Shown: positions 25,669-34,903, numbered from the stretch's first letter. The stretch: DNA of 64,000 nucleotides from Anoxynatronum sibiricum (GCF_039414295.1 NZ_JBCITM010000003.1:186001-250000); one strand, 5' to 3'. Notes: generated by a model not told the origin, from the sequence alone. Made by a program: numbers and translations.

Positions 25669-27501
25669 ATGAGCAAAGTCATCGGTATTGATTTGGGAAC
25701 CACCAACTCGTGTGTCGCGGTATTGGAAGGCGGCGAACCGGTTGTCATCACCAACTCTGAAGGAAATCGTACCACTCCATCTGTTGTTGCTTTTGGCAAA
25801 GAGGGAGAACGCATCATTGGAGAACCAGCCAAGCGTCAGGCAGTCACCAACTCAGAAAAAACCATCATGTCCATTAAACGACATATGGGATCAGACCACA
25901 AAGTGTCAGCTGACGGAAAAGACTATACACCACAGGACATTTCTGCCATGATCCTGCAAAAATTGAAAGCTGATGCAGAAAGCTATCTCGGAGAAACTGT
26001 GAAGGATGCAGTTATTACTGTACCTGCCTATTTCACCGATAGTCAGCGTCAAGCCACCAAGGACGCAGGCCGTATTGCCGGTCTGAATGTCATGCGCATT
26101 ATCAACGAGCCTACAGCTGCTTCCCTGGCCTATGGGCTGGATAAGACAGACCAACAGCAAAAAATTCTGGTTTACGACTTGGGCGGCGGTACTTTCGACG
26201 TATCGATTCTTGAGCTGGGAGACGGTGTTTTTGAAGTGCTGGCCACCAATGGTAACAATCATCTCGGTGGAGATGACTTCGATGAGGTTCTCATCGAACA
26301 CATTGCAGATGAGTTTAAAAAACAGGAAGGTATTGATCTTCGAAAAGATCGTATGGCCCTGCAAAGATTAAAAGAAGCTGCTGAAAAGGCAAAAAAAGAA
26401 TTATCCAGCACCACCACCACCACCATTAACCTGCCCTTTATTACAGCAACCAATGAAGGCCCCAAGCATTTGAACATGGACCTGACCCGGGCTAAATTTG
26501 ATGAATTAACCGGACACCTGGTGGATAAAACCATTGATCCAATGAAAAAAGCGCTGGCAGATGCCAAGTTGCAGGCAGGTGATCTTGATAGAGTGATCTT
26601 GGTGGGTGGATCGACACGAATTCCAGCTGTTCAGGAAGCTGTCAAGCGGATTACCGGCAAAGAGCCTCACAAGGGAGTCAATCCAGATGAAGTGGTGGCA
26701 CTGGGTGCTGCTATTCAGGGAGGGGTTTTAACAGGTGAAGTGAAAGATGTGCTGTTGCTTGATGTGACACCTCTCTCCCTTGGAATTGAAACGCTGGGTG
26801 GAGTCTTTACCCAGCTGATTGAGCGCAATACCACCATACCCACAAAGAAAAGCCAGGTGTTTTCCACCGCAGCCGATAACCAACCTTCGGTTGATATCCA
26901 CGTGCTTCAGGGGGAACGCCCCATGGCAGCTGATAACATCACCATGGGACGCTTTGAACTTTCTGGCATTCCACCAGCTCCACGAGGAGTACCGCAAATT
27001 GAAGTCAGCTTCGACATCGATGCCAATGGTATTGTCAATGTATATGCCAAAGATCTGGGCACTGGAAAAGAGCAAAAAATAACCATAACTGCTTCCACCA
27101 ACCTGTCACCGGAAGAAATTGAGAAAAAGGTGAAGGAAGCTGAAAAGTTTGCTGAAGAAGACAGATTAAAGAAAGAAAAAATTGAAACCAGAAACCAGGC
27201 TGATTCTCTGGTATATCAAACTGAAAAAACGCTGAAAGAAGTCGAAGATAAGATTGAAGCTTCTCAGAAAGAAAAAGTGCAAACAGAACTGGAACAGCTG
27301 AAAAAAGCATTGGAGTCCGATGACCTTGAAAGTATGAAGAAAGGCGTCGAAGGAGTTACCGCTGTTTTCCATGAAATATCTCAAAAAATGTATGAGAATG
27401 TAGCACAGCAGTCAGAAGGCGACACCGCGGGCGGACAGACTGCACAGGATGACAACGTGGTGGATGCTGAGTTTGAGGAAGTCGACGACGAAGAGAAGTA
27501 G
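25669..27501 (+). CDS. dnaK: Chaperone DnaK (Hsp70)
   Basis: ATP-dependent chaperone of 610 aa. ATPase domain: IGIDLGTTNSCVAVLEGG (phosphate 1), LVYDLGGGTFDVSI (phosphate 2), ILVGGSTRIPAVQE. Linker DVLLLDVTPLSLGIETLGG, then substrate-binding and helical lid domains. The C-terminal tail ends in acidic EEVDDEEK. Strong AAAGGAGG ribosome site. It sits between grpE and dnaJ as in most Clostridia. Confidence 0.97.
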   Translation: MSKVIGIDLGTTNSCVAVLEGGEPVVITNSEGNRTTPSVVAFGKEGERIIGEPAKRQAVTNSEKTIMSIKRHMGSDHKVSADGKDYTPQDISAMILQKLKADAESYLGETVKDAVITVPAYFTDSQRQATKDAGRIAGLNVMRIINEPTAASLAYGLDKTDQQQKILVYDLGGGTFDVSILELGDGVFEVLATNGNNHLGGDDFDEVLIEHIADEFKKQEGIDLRKDRMALQRLKEAAEKAKKELSSTTTTTINLPFITATNEGPKHLNMDLTRAKFDELTGHLVDKTIDPMKKALADAKLQAGDLDRVILVGGSTRIPAVQEAVKRITGKEPHKGVNPDEVVALGAAIQGGVLTGEVKDVLLLDVTPLSLGIETLGGVFTQLIERNTTIPTKKSQVFSTAADNQPSVDIHVLQGERPMAADNITMGRFELSGIPPAPRGVPQIEVSFDIDANGIVNVYAKDLGTGKEQKITITASTNLSPEEIEKKVKEAEKFAEEDRLKKEKIETRNQADSLVYQTEKTLKEVEDKIEASQKEKVQTELEQLKKALESDDLESMKKGVEGVTAVFHEISQKMYENVAQQSEGDTAGGQTAQDDNVVDAEFEEVDDEEK

Positions 27502-27564
27502 GATCATCTGACCGCATGGCAGCCGTATGTCATGCGGTTGCCTTTATATTGTCCGACGAACTGG

Positions 27565-27593
27565 TTGAAACCAGGTGAAAAGTTCTCTATAAT
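27565..27593 (+). promoter_or_regulatory. Internal promoter ahead of dnaJ
   Basis: TTGAAA, 17-bp spacer, TATAAT in the dnaK-dnaJ gap. An ACCGCATG ... CATGCGGT hairpin (27510-27537) lies just before it. dnaJ and following genes may therefore be expressed without heat-shock control. Confidence 0.65.
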
Positions 27594-27634
27594 AGACGGG
27601 GACAGAAGCATTGAAAAGTTGGGGTGGTGAACAA

Positions 27635-28789
27635 GTGGCAAAGAGAGACTGTTATGAAATACTGGGCGTTGATAAAAATGCGGGTCAGGATGAAATCAAG
27701 AAAGCTTATAGAAAGCTGGCCATGAAATACCATCCTGACAGAAATCCGGATGACCAGCAAGCAAGTGAAAATTTCAAAGAAGCCAACGAAGCATATGAAA
27801 TTCTCAGCAATCAGGAAAAGCGAAAGCTGTATGATCAGTTTGGTTATGCGGGACTTGGAAGCAACGGTGGCGGCAGTCAAGGAGGCTTTGGAGGCTTCGG
27901 TGGCGGCGGCGGCGGAGGCTTTGAAGATATTTTTGGTGATATATTTGATATGTTCGGCGGTGGCGGTGGTTTTTCATCATCACGGCGTCGCCGTGGCCCA
28001 CAAAAGGGGGCGAATCTGCAATATGAAATGACCATTACATTTGATGAAGCAGTTTTTGGCAAAGAAAAGACCATTCAGGTGAATAAACAGGATGCTTGTG
28101 ATCATTGTGGCGGTGATGGAGCTGAACCGGGTTCAGGCACATCCACCTGCACTCACTGTAATGGTTCTGGTGAAATACGGTTTACTCAGCGAACGCCTTT
28201 AGGGCAAATTGTCAATGTGCGACCGTGTGACCATTGTCATGGTGAGGGACGCATTATTGAAAAACCCTGCTCGGTATGCCAGGGAACCGGTAAGATGCGC
28301 AAAAAGAAAAAAATAACCATTTCAATTCCTGCAGGTGTGGATAATGGCTCTATTATCACTGTACCAGGTGAGGGTGCTCCCGGTGAAAAGGGTGGTCCCC
28401 CAGGAGATTTGTACGTGGTGTTGACGGTAAAACCACACCCCCTCTTTGTACGTGAAGGATTCGATATTATCTGCGAGGTGCCGATCACTTTTACTCAGGC
28501 AGCACTGGGGGACACCATCGAAGTGCCTACATTGGAGGGCCGGGTGAAGCATAAAATACCGGAAGGTACTCAGAGCGGCACTGTGTTTCGGATGAAAAAC
28601 AAAGGTGTCCAAAATCCAAGAGGATATGGTAAGGGTGACCAGTTTGTAAAAATAATGGTGGAGATCCCCAAAAATCTGACAGACGAACAAAAAGATCTGT
28701 TGCGTAAGTTTGCGGCTGCAGGCCATGAAGATTCTCACCAACAACGCAAAACCTTTTTTGGTAAAGTCAAAGACATGTTTGGGATGTAG
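27635..28789 (+). CDS. dnaJ: Chaperone DnaJ (Hsp40)
   Basis: Cochaperone that stimulates DnaK ATPase, 384 aa. J domain with H33-P34-D35, Gly/Phe-rich linker (about 77-120, many GGFGG), zinc domain with four Cys-x2-Cys-x-Gly-x-Gly units (CDHCGGDG, CTHCNGSG, CDHCHGEG, CSVCQGTG), then the substrate-binding domains. GTG start at 27635 gives the standard MAKRD N-terminus; the open frame begins at 27611, very close to the promoter. Residue 6 is Cys where Tyr is common. Confidence 0.95.
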   Translation: MAKRDCYEILGVDKNAGQDEIKKAYRKLAMKYHPDRNPDDQQASENFKEANEAYEILSNQEKRKLYDQFGYAGLGSNGGGSQGGFGGFGGGGGGGFEDIFGDIFDMFGGGGGFSSSRRRRGPQKGANLQYEMTITFDEAVFGKEKTIQVNKQDACDHCGGDGAEPGSGTSTCTHCNGSGEIRFTQRTPLGQIVNVRPCDHCHGEGRIIEKPCSVCQGTGKMRKKKKITISIPAGVDNGSIITVPGEGAPGEKGGPPGDLYVVLTVKPHPLFVREGFDIICEVPITFTQAALGDTIEVPTLEGRVKHKIPEGTQSGTVFRMKNKGVQNPRGYGKGDQFVKIMVEIPKNLTDEQKDLLRKFAAAGHEDSHQQRKTFFGKVKDMFGM

Positions 28790-28821
28790 CAGACTAACTG
28801 CCAAAGGAAAGGATGAGAACC

Positions 28822-29781
28822 GTGAAGTGGATTGAGGTTTCCGTCAAAACCACCACTGCAGCAGTGGAGGCTGTGGCCAATGTGCTGTATGATGCAGGTG
28901 TGAATGGGGTGGCCATCGAAGACCCACGGGACCTCGAACTGCTTGATCGGGGTGAGGATGCCTGGGAACTGGTGGATGAGTCATTGGCAGACAGCTATTT
29001 TGAGGGTGCTGTCGTCAAAGGCTACTTGCCGGATACGCCAGAATCGGTTGCGCAGGTAGAGCTGATTCGCAAGGCGGTGGAATACCTGCCCTCTTATGGG
29101 CTGGACATTGGTCTTGGAGAAGTAGTTGTGCTGTCGGTGGATGAGGAAGACTGGAGTGAAGAATGGAAGAAATACTTCAAACCTCAAAAGCCGGGAAACA
29201 AACTGGTGATTAAACCCACCTGGGAAAGCTACGAAGCAGCAGGTGATGAAGTGATTCTGGAACTTGATCCGGGCATGGCCTTTGGCACCGGTACCCATGA
29301 AACAACTGTTATGTGTATCCAGGAACTGGAAACCGCAGTGGGCGAGTCCGCGACTGTCCTGGATATTGGTTGCGGCAGTGGTATTTTGGCTATTGCAGCA
29401 GCACTATTGGGGGCTCGTAAGGCCATCGGAGTAGATCTTGATCCGGTGGCTGTGGAAGTATCCATACGTAATGCAGTCCTAAATCAGGTTAGTGATCGTG
29501 TTGAAATACGACAGGGTAACTTGATGGAAGTGGTATCAGAGCAGGCTGAGATTCTGGTATCCAACATCATTGCTGAGATCATTGTGAAGATGTGTCCGGA
29601 TATTTACCGGTATCTGAAACCTGGTGGCATTTGGATTGCTTCCGGGATCATCAATGAAAAAGTTCCGCTGGTGACCAGGGCAATTGAGGATGCGGGGCTG
29701 AAAATGATTTCGGCTCGATCTCTGGGAGAGTGGGCAGTGGTCATAGCAGCAGTACCCCTGGATTTTAAAAAGAAAGCGTAA
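28822..29781 (+). CDS. prmA: Ribosomal protein L11 methyltransferase
   Basis: SAM-dependent methyltransferase that trimethylates ribosomal protein L11, 319 aa. The N-terminal substrate-recruiting domain starts MKWIEVSVKTT. The catalytic fold has LDIGCGSGILAIAAALLGA, MAFGTGTHETT and LVSNIIAEIIV. GTG at 28822 is preferred because AAAGG is 9 nt upstream; the ATG at 28813 is only 1 nt from that site. dnaJ-prmA-rsmE is a conserved order. Confidence 0.92.
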   Translation: MKWIEVSVKTTTAAVEAVANVLYDAGVNGVAIEDPRDLELLDRGEDAWELVDESLADSYFEGAVVKGYLPDTPESVAQVELIRKAVEYLPSYGLDIGLGEVVVLSVDEEDWSEEWKKYFKPQKPGNKLVIKPTWESYEAAGDEVILELDPGMAFGTGTHETTVMCIQELETAVGESATVLDIGCGSGILAIAAALLGARKAIGVDLDPVAVEVSIRNAVLNQVSDRVEIRQGNLMEVVSEQAEILVSNIIAEIIVKMCPDIYRYLKPGGIWIASGIINEKVPLVTRAIEDAGLKMISARSLGEWAVVIAAVPLDFKKKA

Positions 29782-29793
29782 ATGAACAGCAGC

Positions 29794-29820
29794 AGGACCC
29801 GCTGAAAAGGGGTCCTTTCT
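29794..29820 (+). terminator. Terminator or attenuator between prmA and rsmE
   Basis: AGGACCC, 9-nt loop, GGGTCCT followed by TTCTTGCC. The U tract is short, so read-through into rsmE is likely. Confidence 0.6.
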
Positions 29821-29871
29821 TGCCGTTTTTGCTTCAAGTCAAGGCAAAGACAGATGAAAAGGGGAACAAGC

Positions 29872-30654
29872 ATGCATCACTTTTTTGCATCGCCTGAAAA
29901 CATCCATGAATCAGAAAAACACATTGATCTCCTGGGACCGGACGTGCATCATATTCGAAAAGTGCTCCGTCTTTCTTTGGGGGAGATGGTCAGCATTTCT
30001 GATGGACAGGGGCATCGGTATGAGGCTCGTGTGGAAGAAATAGAACCCCAGCGCGTGGGATTAACAATTGTGAGCAGCCAGGTTAAGCGACATGAATCAG
30101 CCACGCGACCTGTTACACTTGTACAGGGGATTGCCAAGGGGAGCCGTATGGATTGGGTCGTTCAGAAAACCACTGAGATGGGAATCGCAGCCATTCAGCC
30201 TGTTAGTACCAAATTCACGGTGGTAAAATTTGAATCCCATGGAGATGCTGAAAAGAAACAGAAACGATGGCAAAAAATTGCTGAAGAAGCTTCGAAGCAA
30301 AGCAAGCGTAACACCATTCCTCGAGTTGAAGCGCCGGTTTTTTTCAAGGACTTGCTTGAGAAAATGAAGCATCCCGAAGATCAAAAAGAGCGCACGCTGC
30401 GACTGCTGGCATATGAACGTGAAGAGGGGCAGCACCTATCAGAACAATTGGAACAAGAAAAGCTGGCTGCATTTGACCGTATAGAAATATGGATTGGCCC
30501 CGAAGGTGGTTTTTCCACAGATGAGGTGGCTGCAGCAAAAGCGGTTGGCATACAAACCGTAGGGCTTGGCCCCCGAATCCTTCGGACAGAGACGGCGGGG
30601 CTGGTGTTGCTGACAGTGGTATTGTACGAAATGGGAGCTTTGGAGGAAACATAA
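29872..30654 (+). CDS. rsmE: 16S rRNA (uracil(1498)-N(3))-methyltransferase
   Basis: SPOUT-class methyltransferase acting on 16S rRNA U1498, 260 aa. N-terminal PUA-like domain (HHIRKVLRLSLGEMVSISDG), then the knotted catalytic domain with IWIGPEGGFSTDEV and LGPRILRTETAGLVLLTVV. The ATG at 29872 lies behind AAAAGGGGAAC; an in-frame ATG at 29854 has no proper site. The stop is 1 nt before mtaB, which shows coupling. Confidence 0.93.
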   Translation: MHHFFASPENIHESEKHIDLLGPDVHHIRKVLRLSLGEMVSISDGQGHRYEARVEEIEPQRVGLTIVSSQVKRHESATRPVTLVQGIAKGSRMDWVVQKTTEMGIAAIQPVSTKFTVVKFESHGDAEKKQKRWQKIAEEASKQSKRNTIPRVEAPVFFKDLLEKMKHPEDQKERTLRLLAYEREEGQHLSEQLEQEKLAAFDRIEIWIGPEGGFSTDEVAAAKAVGIQTVGLGPRILRTETAGLVLLTVVLYEMGALEET

Positions 30655-30655
30655 A

Positions 30656-32035
30656 ATGGAAGAAATGCAACAAATGATAGCGGAGCTGTCTTTAACAGGC
30701 GATGCATTTGAAAAGCGTTATGGACGACGAAAACGTCTGGCAACCCTAACCCTGGGCTGCAAAGTCAATCAGTATGAAACACAGGCACTGATTGAACGCT
30801 TTCAACAATCAGGATTTGATCATGTGCCCTCAGAACAGATGGCCGATGTGGTGCTGATCAATACATGCACTGTCACCAGTATGAGTGACCGGAAATCACG
30901 ACAGTTTATACGTCGCGCCCGAAAATTAAATCCAAATGCCATCGTCGCTGTTGCTGGCTGTTATGCGCAGCTTTCACCTGAAGAAGTGAGTCGAATTGAA
31001 GGCGTTCAGGTGATTGCAGGCACCACAGAGCGACATCGGTTGGTGGACGCGGTGCAGTATGCCAGGCATGATCAGAAACATCCCATCGTACTGGTTAAGC
31101 CCCATGAGGCTGGTGAAATCTTCGAACCACTAACAGTTCAGGAAACCAACGACATGACACGGGCTTATGTGAAAATACAGGATGGATGCAACCAGTACTG
31201 CAGTTACTGCATTATTCCATACGCCCGGGGACCCGTACGCAGCCGCCCTTCGGAGGCGGTAATCAACGAGATTCAAAAGCTGGTGGCCAATGGCTACCAA
31301 GAGGTTGTTTTGACAGGAATTCATCTGGCCTCTTATGGAAAAGAACAGGGTGAATCGGAAGCGCTGATCCGTTTACTGACATCTATTGATCAGATGACAG
31401 GTCTGAAACGCCTGCGTCTGGGTTCGCTGGAACCAACCTTGATCACAGCTGATTTTACTGAGAAACTGATGATGCTTCAGTCTGTTTGTCATCATTTTCA
31501 TCTTTCGCTTCAAAGTGGCAGTAATCAGGTGCTGCGAGGAATGAACCGGCGCTATAATACCCTTCAATATCGAAAAGCGGTGGAGTTGATTCGTCAATAT
31601 GATCCTGAAGCAGCCATCACGACCGATATCATCGTGGGTTTTCCGGGAGAAACCGAGGCACATTTTCAAGAAACACTTGATTTTGTATCAGACATTCAAT
31701 TTTCAGACATTCATGTGTTTCGATATTCTCCCAGAGAAGGAACACCGGCAGCAGCCTATCCGCAACAGGTTGAAGAGCCGGTGAAGCACGAACGCAGCCA
31801 GCGTCTGAGCCATTTGGCAGCTTCGATGAAAGAAGTCTACCTGAAGCAGCTGATTTCCAGGGAAGTGATGGTTCTCATGGAAAAACCTTCCGCAGAGAGG
31901 CCTGACATGATGGAGGGCCATACCAGTTATTACGTGCGGGTGGTGGCACCCCTTGATGAAGCGTTGTTTCAGCGGATCGTCCGGGTTAAGATTCACAGAA
32001 CGGGCACAGATAGTTGCGAAGGAAATGTGGTATAA
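30656..32035 (+). CDS. mtaB: tRNA t6A37 methylthiotransferase MtaB
   Basis: Radical-SAM enzyme converting t6A to ms2t6A at tRNA position 37, 459 aa. N-terminal UPF0004 domain (TLGCKVNQYETQAL, NTCTVT), radical-SAM cluster DGCNQYCSYCIIPYARG (C-x3-C-x2-C), LGSLEPTLIT, and a C-terminal TRAM domain. A 25-residue N-terminal extension precedes the usual start; the only good ribosome site (GAGGAAAC) supports it. The stop codon overlaps the -10 of the next promoter. Confidence 0.92.
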   Translation: MEEMQQMIAELSLTGDAFEKRYGRRKRLATLTLGCKVNQYETQALIERFQQSGFDHVPSEQMADVVLINTCTVTSMSDRKSRQFIRRARKLNPNAIVAVAGCYAQLSPEEVSRIEGVQVIAGTTERHRLVDAVQYARHDQKHPIVLVKPHEAGEIFEPLTVQETNDMTRAYVKIQDGCNQYCSYCIIPYARGPVRSRPSEAVINEIQKLVANGYQEVVLTGIHLASYGKEQGESEALIRLLTSIDQMTGLKRLRLGSLEPTLITADFTEKLMMLQSVCHHFHLSLQSGSNQVLRGMNRRYNTLQYRKAVELIRQYDPEAAITTDIIVGFPGETEAHFQETLDFVSDIQFSDIHVFRYSPREGTPAAAYPQQVEEPVKHERSQRLSHLAASMKEVYLKQLISREVMVLMEKPSAERPDMMEGHTSYYVRVVAPLDEALFQRIVRVKIHRTGTDSCEGNVV

Positions 32036-32036
32036 T
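32028..32036 (+). promoter_or_regulatory. Extended -10 promoter for the HIT gene
   Basis: TGGTATAAT at the 3' end of mtaB, overlapping its stop codon. A 9-bp dyad (ATTATTGAT / ATCAATAAT, 32043-32072) follows at about the transcript start. Confidence 0.5.
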
Positions 32037-32099
32037 GCCTGTATTATTGATTGTCAGTGAGCCATCAATAATTCTGTCAAATTAAAGGAGTGGTGAAGA

Positions 32100-32447
32100 A
32101 TGGAGAACTGCATTTTCTGCCGGATTGCCAACAAGGAACTGTCGTCAGAGGTGGTTTATGAGTCGGATCAGGTGATTGCTTTTCGAGATGTGGCGCCGGT
32201 GGCGCCCACCCACATTCTTGTCATTCCAAAAGAGCATATTCAGGCGGTTCACAACTTAAGCATGGAGCAGCGCAACACACTGTTGCCAGCCATTTTTGAA
32301 GCTGTTGACCAGTTAGTTAAACAGGAAAGCCTGGCAGAAAGAGGGTTTCGGGTAGTCAACAATGCCGGGCAAGAAGGTGGACAGACGGTGAACCATCTCC
32401 ACTTCCATCTTCTTGGCGGCCGATCTCTCCAATGGCCTCCCGGCTAA
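32100..32447 (+). CDS. HIT-family nucleotide-binding protein (HinT-like)
   Basis: Small cytoplasmic histidine-triad hydrolase, 115 aa. CIFCRIANKELSSEVVYESD at the N-terminus and the triad HLHFHLLGG near the end. Family members cleave AMP-lysine and similar phosphoramidates. ATG follows AAAGGAGTGGTGAAGA. In Firmicutes it regularly lies between mtaB and rpsU, as here. Confidence 0.92.
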   Translation: MENCIFCRIANKELSSEVVYESDQVIAFRDVAPVAPTHILVIPKEHIQAVHNLSMEQRNTLLPAIFEAVDQLVKQESLAERGFRVVNNAGQEGGQTVNHLHFHLLGGRSLQWPPG

Positions 32448-32477
32448 TTTTCGGCGCACTTGATGTAAAAAAGTTTA

Positions 32478-32506
32478 TTGCACAACAGGGCCAGATAGGT
32501 TATAAT
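32478..32506 (+). promoter_or_regulatory. rpsU promoter
   Basis: TTGCAC, 17-bp spacer, TATAAT in the 149-nt gap before rpsU. Confidence 0.75.
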
Positions 32507-32596
32507 TGGGACATGTTCAATCAACCCCGCCACATCACAGTTAATACCTGCGACTGATCATGCACTATCTGTGCCAGCGGAGGGAGGGAGAAGTCA

Positions 32597-32779
32597 ATGT
32601 CAGAAATCAAAGTGAAAGATAATGAGTCACTGGACAACGCTCTTCGTCGTTTCAAACGTCAGTGTGCTAAAGCCGGCGTGTTATCCGAAGCCAAAAAACG
32701 AGAGCATTATGAAAAACCCAGCGTACGCCGCAAGAAAAAAGCGGAGGCCGCTCGGAGAAAGAATAACAAGAAGTTCTAG
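32597..32779 (+). CDS. rpsU: 30S ribosomal protein S21
   Basis: Small basic ribosomal protein, 60 aa. SEIKVKDNESLDNALRRFKR and the Arg/Lys-rich tail RRKKKAEAARRKN are diagnostic. Good ribosome site GGAGGGAGAAG. It has its own promoter and is followed directly by yqeY. Confidence 0.96.
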   Translation: MSEIKVKDNESLDNALRRFKRQCAKAGVLSEAKKREHYEKPSVRRKKKAEAARRKNNKKF

Positions 32780-32818
32780 TGAGTGAAAGTATCAAAAAAA
32801 AAGAGTCGGGTGAAGCAA

Positions 32819-33265
32819 ATGGCGTTAAAGGAACAACTGGCCAATGATTTGAAATCAGCCATGAAAAATAGGGATACCGTCCGTAAGGACGTGGTCACGA
32901 TGATTCGTTCCTCCATTAAGCAGGTGGAAGTTGATGAACGCAAGGATTGCTCGGATGAGGATGTGCAGCTGCTGATCATGAAACAGGTGAAACAGCGAAA
33001 AGATGCACTGGAATCCTTTCAGCAGGGTAACCGGCAGGACCTGGTTGAACAAACAGAAATGGAAATCGGTATTCTGGAATCCTATTTGCCTGAACCTCTT
33101 TCCATAGAGGAGTTAATGGCAATTGTCCAGGACGCGGTGGCAGCCACCGGAGCCGAATCGGTGAAAGATATGGGCAGAGTGATGTCTCTGGTCATGGAAA
33201 AAACTAAAGGTAAAGCAGATGGAAAGACAGTGAACCAGCTGGTGCGCCAGTGCTTGTCTTCCTGA
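32819..33265 (+). CDS. yqeY: GatB/YqeY domain protein
   Basis: Protein of 148 aa homologous to the tRNA-binding tail domain of GatB, function unproven. LKEQLANDLKSAMKNRDTV, LESYLPEPLSIEEL and DMGRVMSLVMEKTKGKADGK match the family. ATG at 32819 gives the usual length; the frame is open from a GTG at 32783 immediately after rpsU. rpsU-yqeY is a standard pair. A strong terminator follows. Confidence 0.92.
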   Translation: MALKEQLANDLKSAMKNRDTVRKDVVTMIRSSIKQVEVDERKDCSDEDVQLLIMKQVKQRKDALESFQQGNRQDLVEQTEMEIGILESYLPEPLSIEELMAIVQDAVAATGAESVKDMGRVMSLVMEKTKGKADGKTVNQLVRQCLSS

Positions 33266-33272
33266 TTAAAGT

Positions 33273-33300
33273 AAAAACCCGGCCTGTGCCGGGTTTTTCT
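33273..33300 (+). terminator. Terminator after yqeY
   Basis: AAACCCGGC, CTGT loop, GCCGGGTTT plus T run: strong intrinsic terminator. Confidence 0.92.
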
Positions 33301-33345
33301 TTCAAAAAAATATAATGATAATGATGATACGATCCTATCATGAAT

Positions 33346-33371
33346 GGAAACTTTTACCAACAAATGACGTC
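33346..33371 (+). promoter_or_regulatory. ECF sigma (sigma-W-like) promoter of nfeD-floA
   Basis: GGAAAC, 16-nt spacer, CGTC. The sigma-W consensus is TGAAAC-N16-CGTA, so each box differs at one base. In Bacillus the orthologous nfeD-floA operon is in the sigma-W regulon, which fits. Start of transcription would be near 33378. Confidence 0.55.
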
Positions 33372-33377
33372 ATAATG

Positions 33378-33598
33378 GTATAAGTGTGAGTTCAGTGGTA
33401 ATCAGACGCCTTTTTGGTAATGGTTAAAACCATCCTGTTCAAGCAGGGTGACTGAAAACCTGAAAGTTTCTGATTGAAATGCCTCCATTGGCGTATATAT
33501 CCAAATAGAAGGAATCAGCGGTGATGGCTCTACTCATTGCCCAAACATAGACCGCGGAGGATCTTTTTTTTGCTCGAATGACAGAAAGGAGCATGACC
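33378..33598 (+). other. Long leader of nfeD operon with three-way-junction fold
   Basis: A 220-nt gene-free leader. A closing stem AATCAGA (33400-33406) / TCTGATT (33469-33475) encloses hairpins ATGGT/ACCAT (33420-33433) and CCTG/CAGG (33434-33447). Near the end GACCGCGGAGGATC runs into eight T bases. I recognise no known riboswitch. Confidence 0.35.
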
Positions 33599-34903
33599 AT
33601 GAAACGATTGATTTCGTTAAAACGACAGCTCTGGACCATTGTCTTTGTGTTGATGCTCACCAGTTCCTTTGCATGGGGTCAAAATGAAAATGGGCATGTC
33701 TACGTGATACCGTTGCAGGGAGAAGTGGGAGTTGCCATGGAACAGTTTGTCTCCGGAGCGCTGGCAACTGCACAGGATGATGACCAGCTTTCGGGCATCA
33801 TTTTTGTTATCGACACCTATGGAGGGCGTGTGGATGCGGCTGAACGCATCAGTGAAATGATCACAGGGCTTCAGATCCCGACAGCTTCCTACGTTAACCC
33901 CAGAGCCATTTCGGCAGGGGTCCTTGTCGCCATCTCAGCCGACACTGTTACCATGGCACCAGGCAGCAACATCGGCTCTGCAGAAACCATTCCTGATACA
34001 GAAAAAGCACTCTCCGCATGGACAGGCGTGCTTCGGTCTGTGGCACAGGAAAAAGGACGAAACCCGGAGCTGGTGGCAGCAATGGCTGATCAACGCATTG
34101 AAATTGATGGGATTACCACGGCTGGGCAACTACTCAACATGACAGCGGCTGAGGCTTTTGATGCGGATTTATCTGATCTTACCGCGAGGGGACTTCAGGA
34201 AGTGCTGCATGTGATGGAAATGCCAAATGCTTCTCTGATCGAAATGGAAGTATCCAGAGCCTTTAAAATGGCACAGGTGCTTACCAGTGCCTATGTGGCC
34301 CCCATTTTGTTGTCTGTCGGATTCGTCGGTCTGCTTATTGAAGTGTTTACGGCTGGTTTTGGATTTGGCGGTACCGCCAGCTTTGTTGCATTTGCCCTTT
34401 ACTTCGGCGGAAGTATTCTGGCTGGAAATGCAGGAACAGCAGTGTTACTGGTTTTTTTGGCAGGTATTATTCTGCTATTGATTGAAGCCTTCGCCCCGGG
34501 ATTTGGTTTCCCTGGCATAGGTGGAATTCTTCTTATTGTCATCAGTATTGTCATGGCTTCCAGCTCCATTACATCGGCCGTTGTTTCGCTGACCATCTCC
34601 TTGGCGGCATCGGTGATTGCGCTTTTTGTGATATTAAAGTATGCCCCCAAAAGCAAATACTTTGACCGACTCACACTGGCGACAGAAATGCGTACTGATC
34701 TGGGCTATGTATCAACTGAAGGAAAGGAAGCGCTGATTGGAAAAGAAGGGATTGTCATCAGCTACCTGCACCCTGCTGGTACTGTGGACATAGAAGGAGA
34801 AAAGGTGGATGCCGTTTCAGAAGGCATGTACGTGGAAACGGGTACCCGTGTGAAAGTGATTCGACGGGAAGGCAGAAGAATTGTGGTCAAAAAAGTCGAT
34901 TAG
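33599..34903 (+). CDS. NfeD-family membrane protein with ClpP-like protease domain
   Basis: Long-form NfeD protein (434 aa) that works with flotillin in membrane microdomains. N-terminal signal helix (about 10-28), then an extracytoplasmic ClpP-class serine-protease fold with IDTYGGRVDAAERI and ISAGVLVAISADTVTMAPGS. Four or five membrane helices (about 225-350) and a C-terminal OB-fold NfeD domain (GKEGIVISYLHPAGTVDIEG) follow. ATG at 33599 is 9 nt from AAAGGAG. floA starts 12 nt after the stop. Expected stress control through an ECF sigma is inferred from the promoter. Confidence 0.9.
   Translation: MKRLISLKRQLWTIVFVLMLTSSFAWGQNENGHVYVIPLQGEVGVAMEQFVSGALATAQDDDQLSGIIFVIDTYGGRVDAAERISEMITGLQIPTASYVNPRAISAGVLVAISADTVTMAPGSNIGSAETIPDTEKALSAWTGVLRSVAQEKGRNPELVAAMADQRIEIDGITTAGQLLNMTAAEAFDADLSDLTARGLQEVLHVMEMPNASLIEMEVSRAFKMAQVLTSAYVAPILLSVGFVGLLIEVFTAGFGFGGTASFVAFALYFGGSILAGNAGTAVLLVFLAGIILLLIEAFAPGFGFPGIGGILLIVISIVMASSSITSAVVSLTISLAASVIALFVILKYAPKSKYFDRLTLATEMRTDLGYVSTEGKEALIGKEGIVISYLHPAGTVDIEGEKVDAVSEGMYVETGTRVKVIRREGRRIVVKKVD

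Noticed and set aside
29794..29820. Full terminator ending the heat-shock operon
   Set aside because: Short T tract and continued tight gene packing (rsmE, mtaB) without a new promoter suggest read-through.
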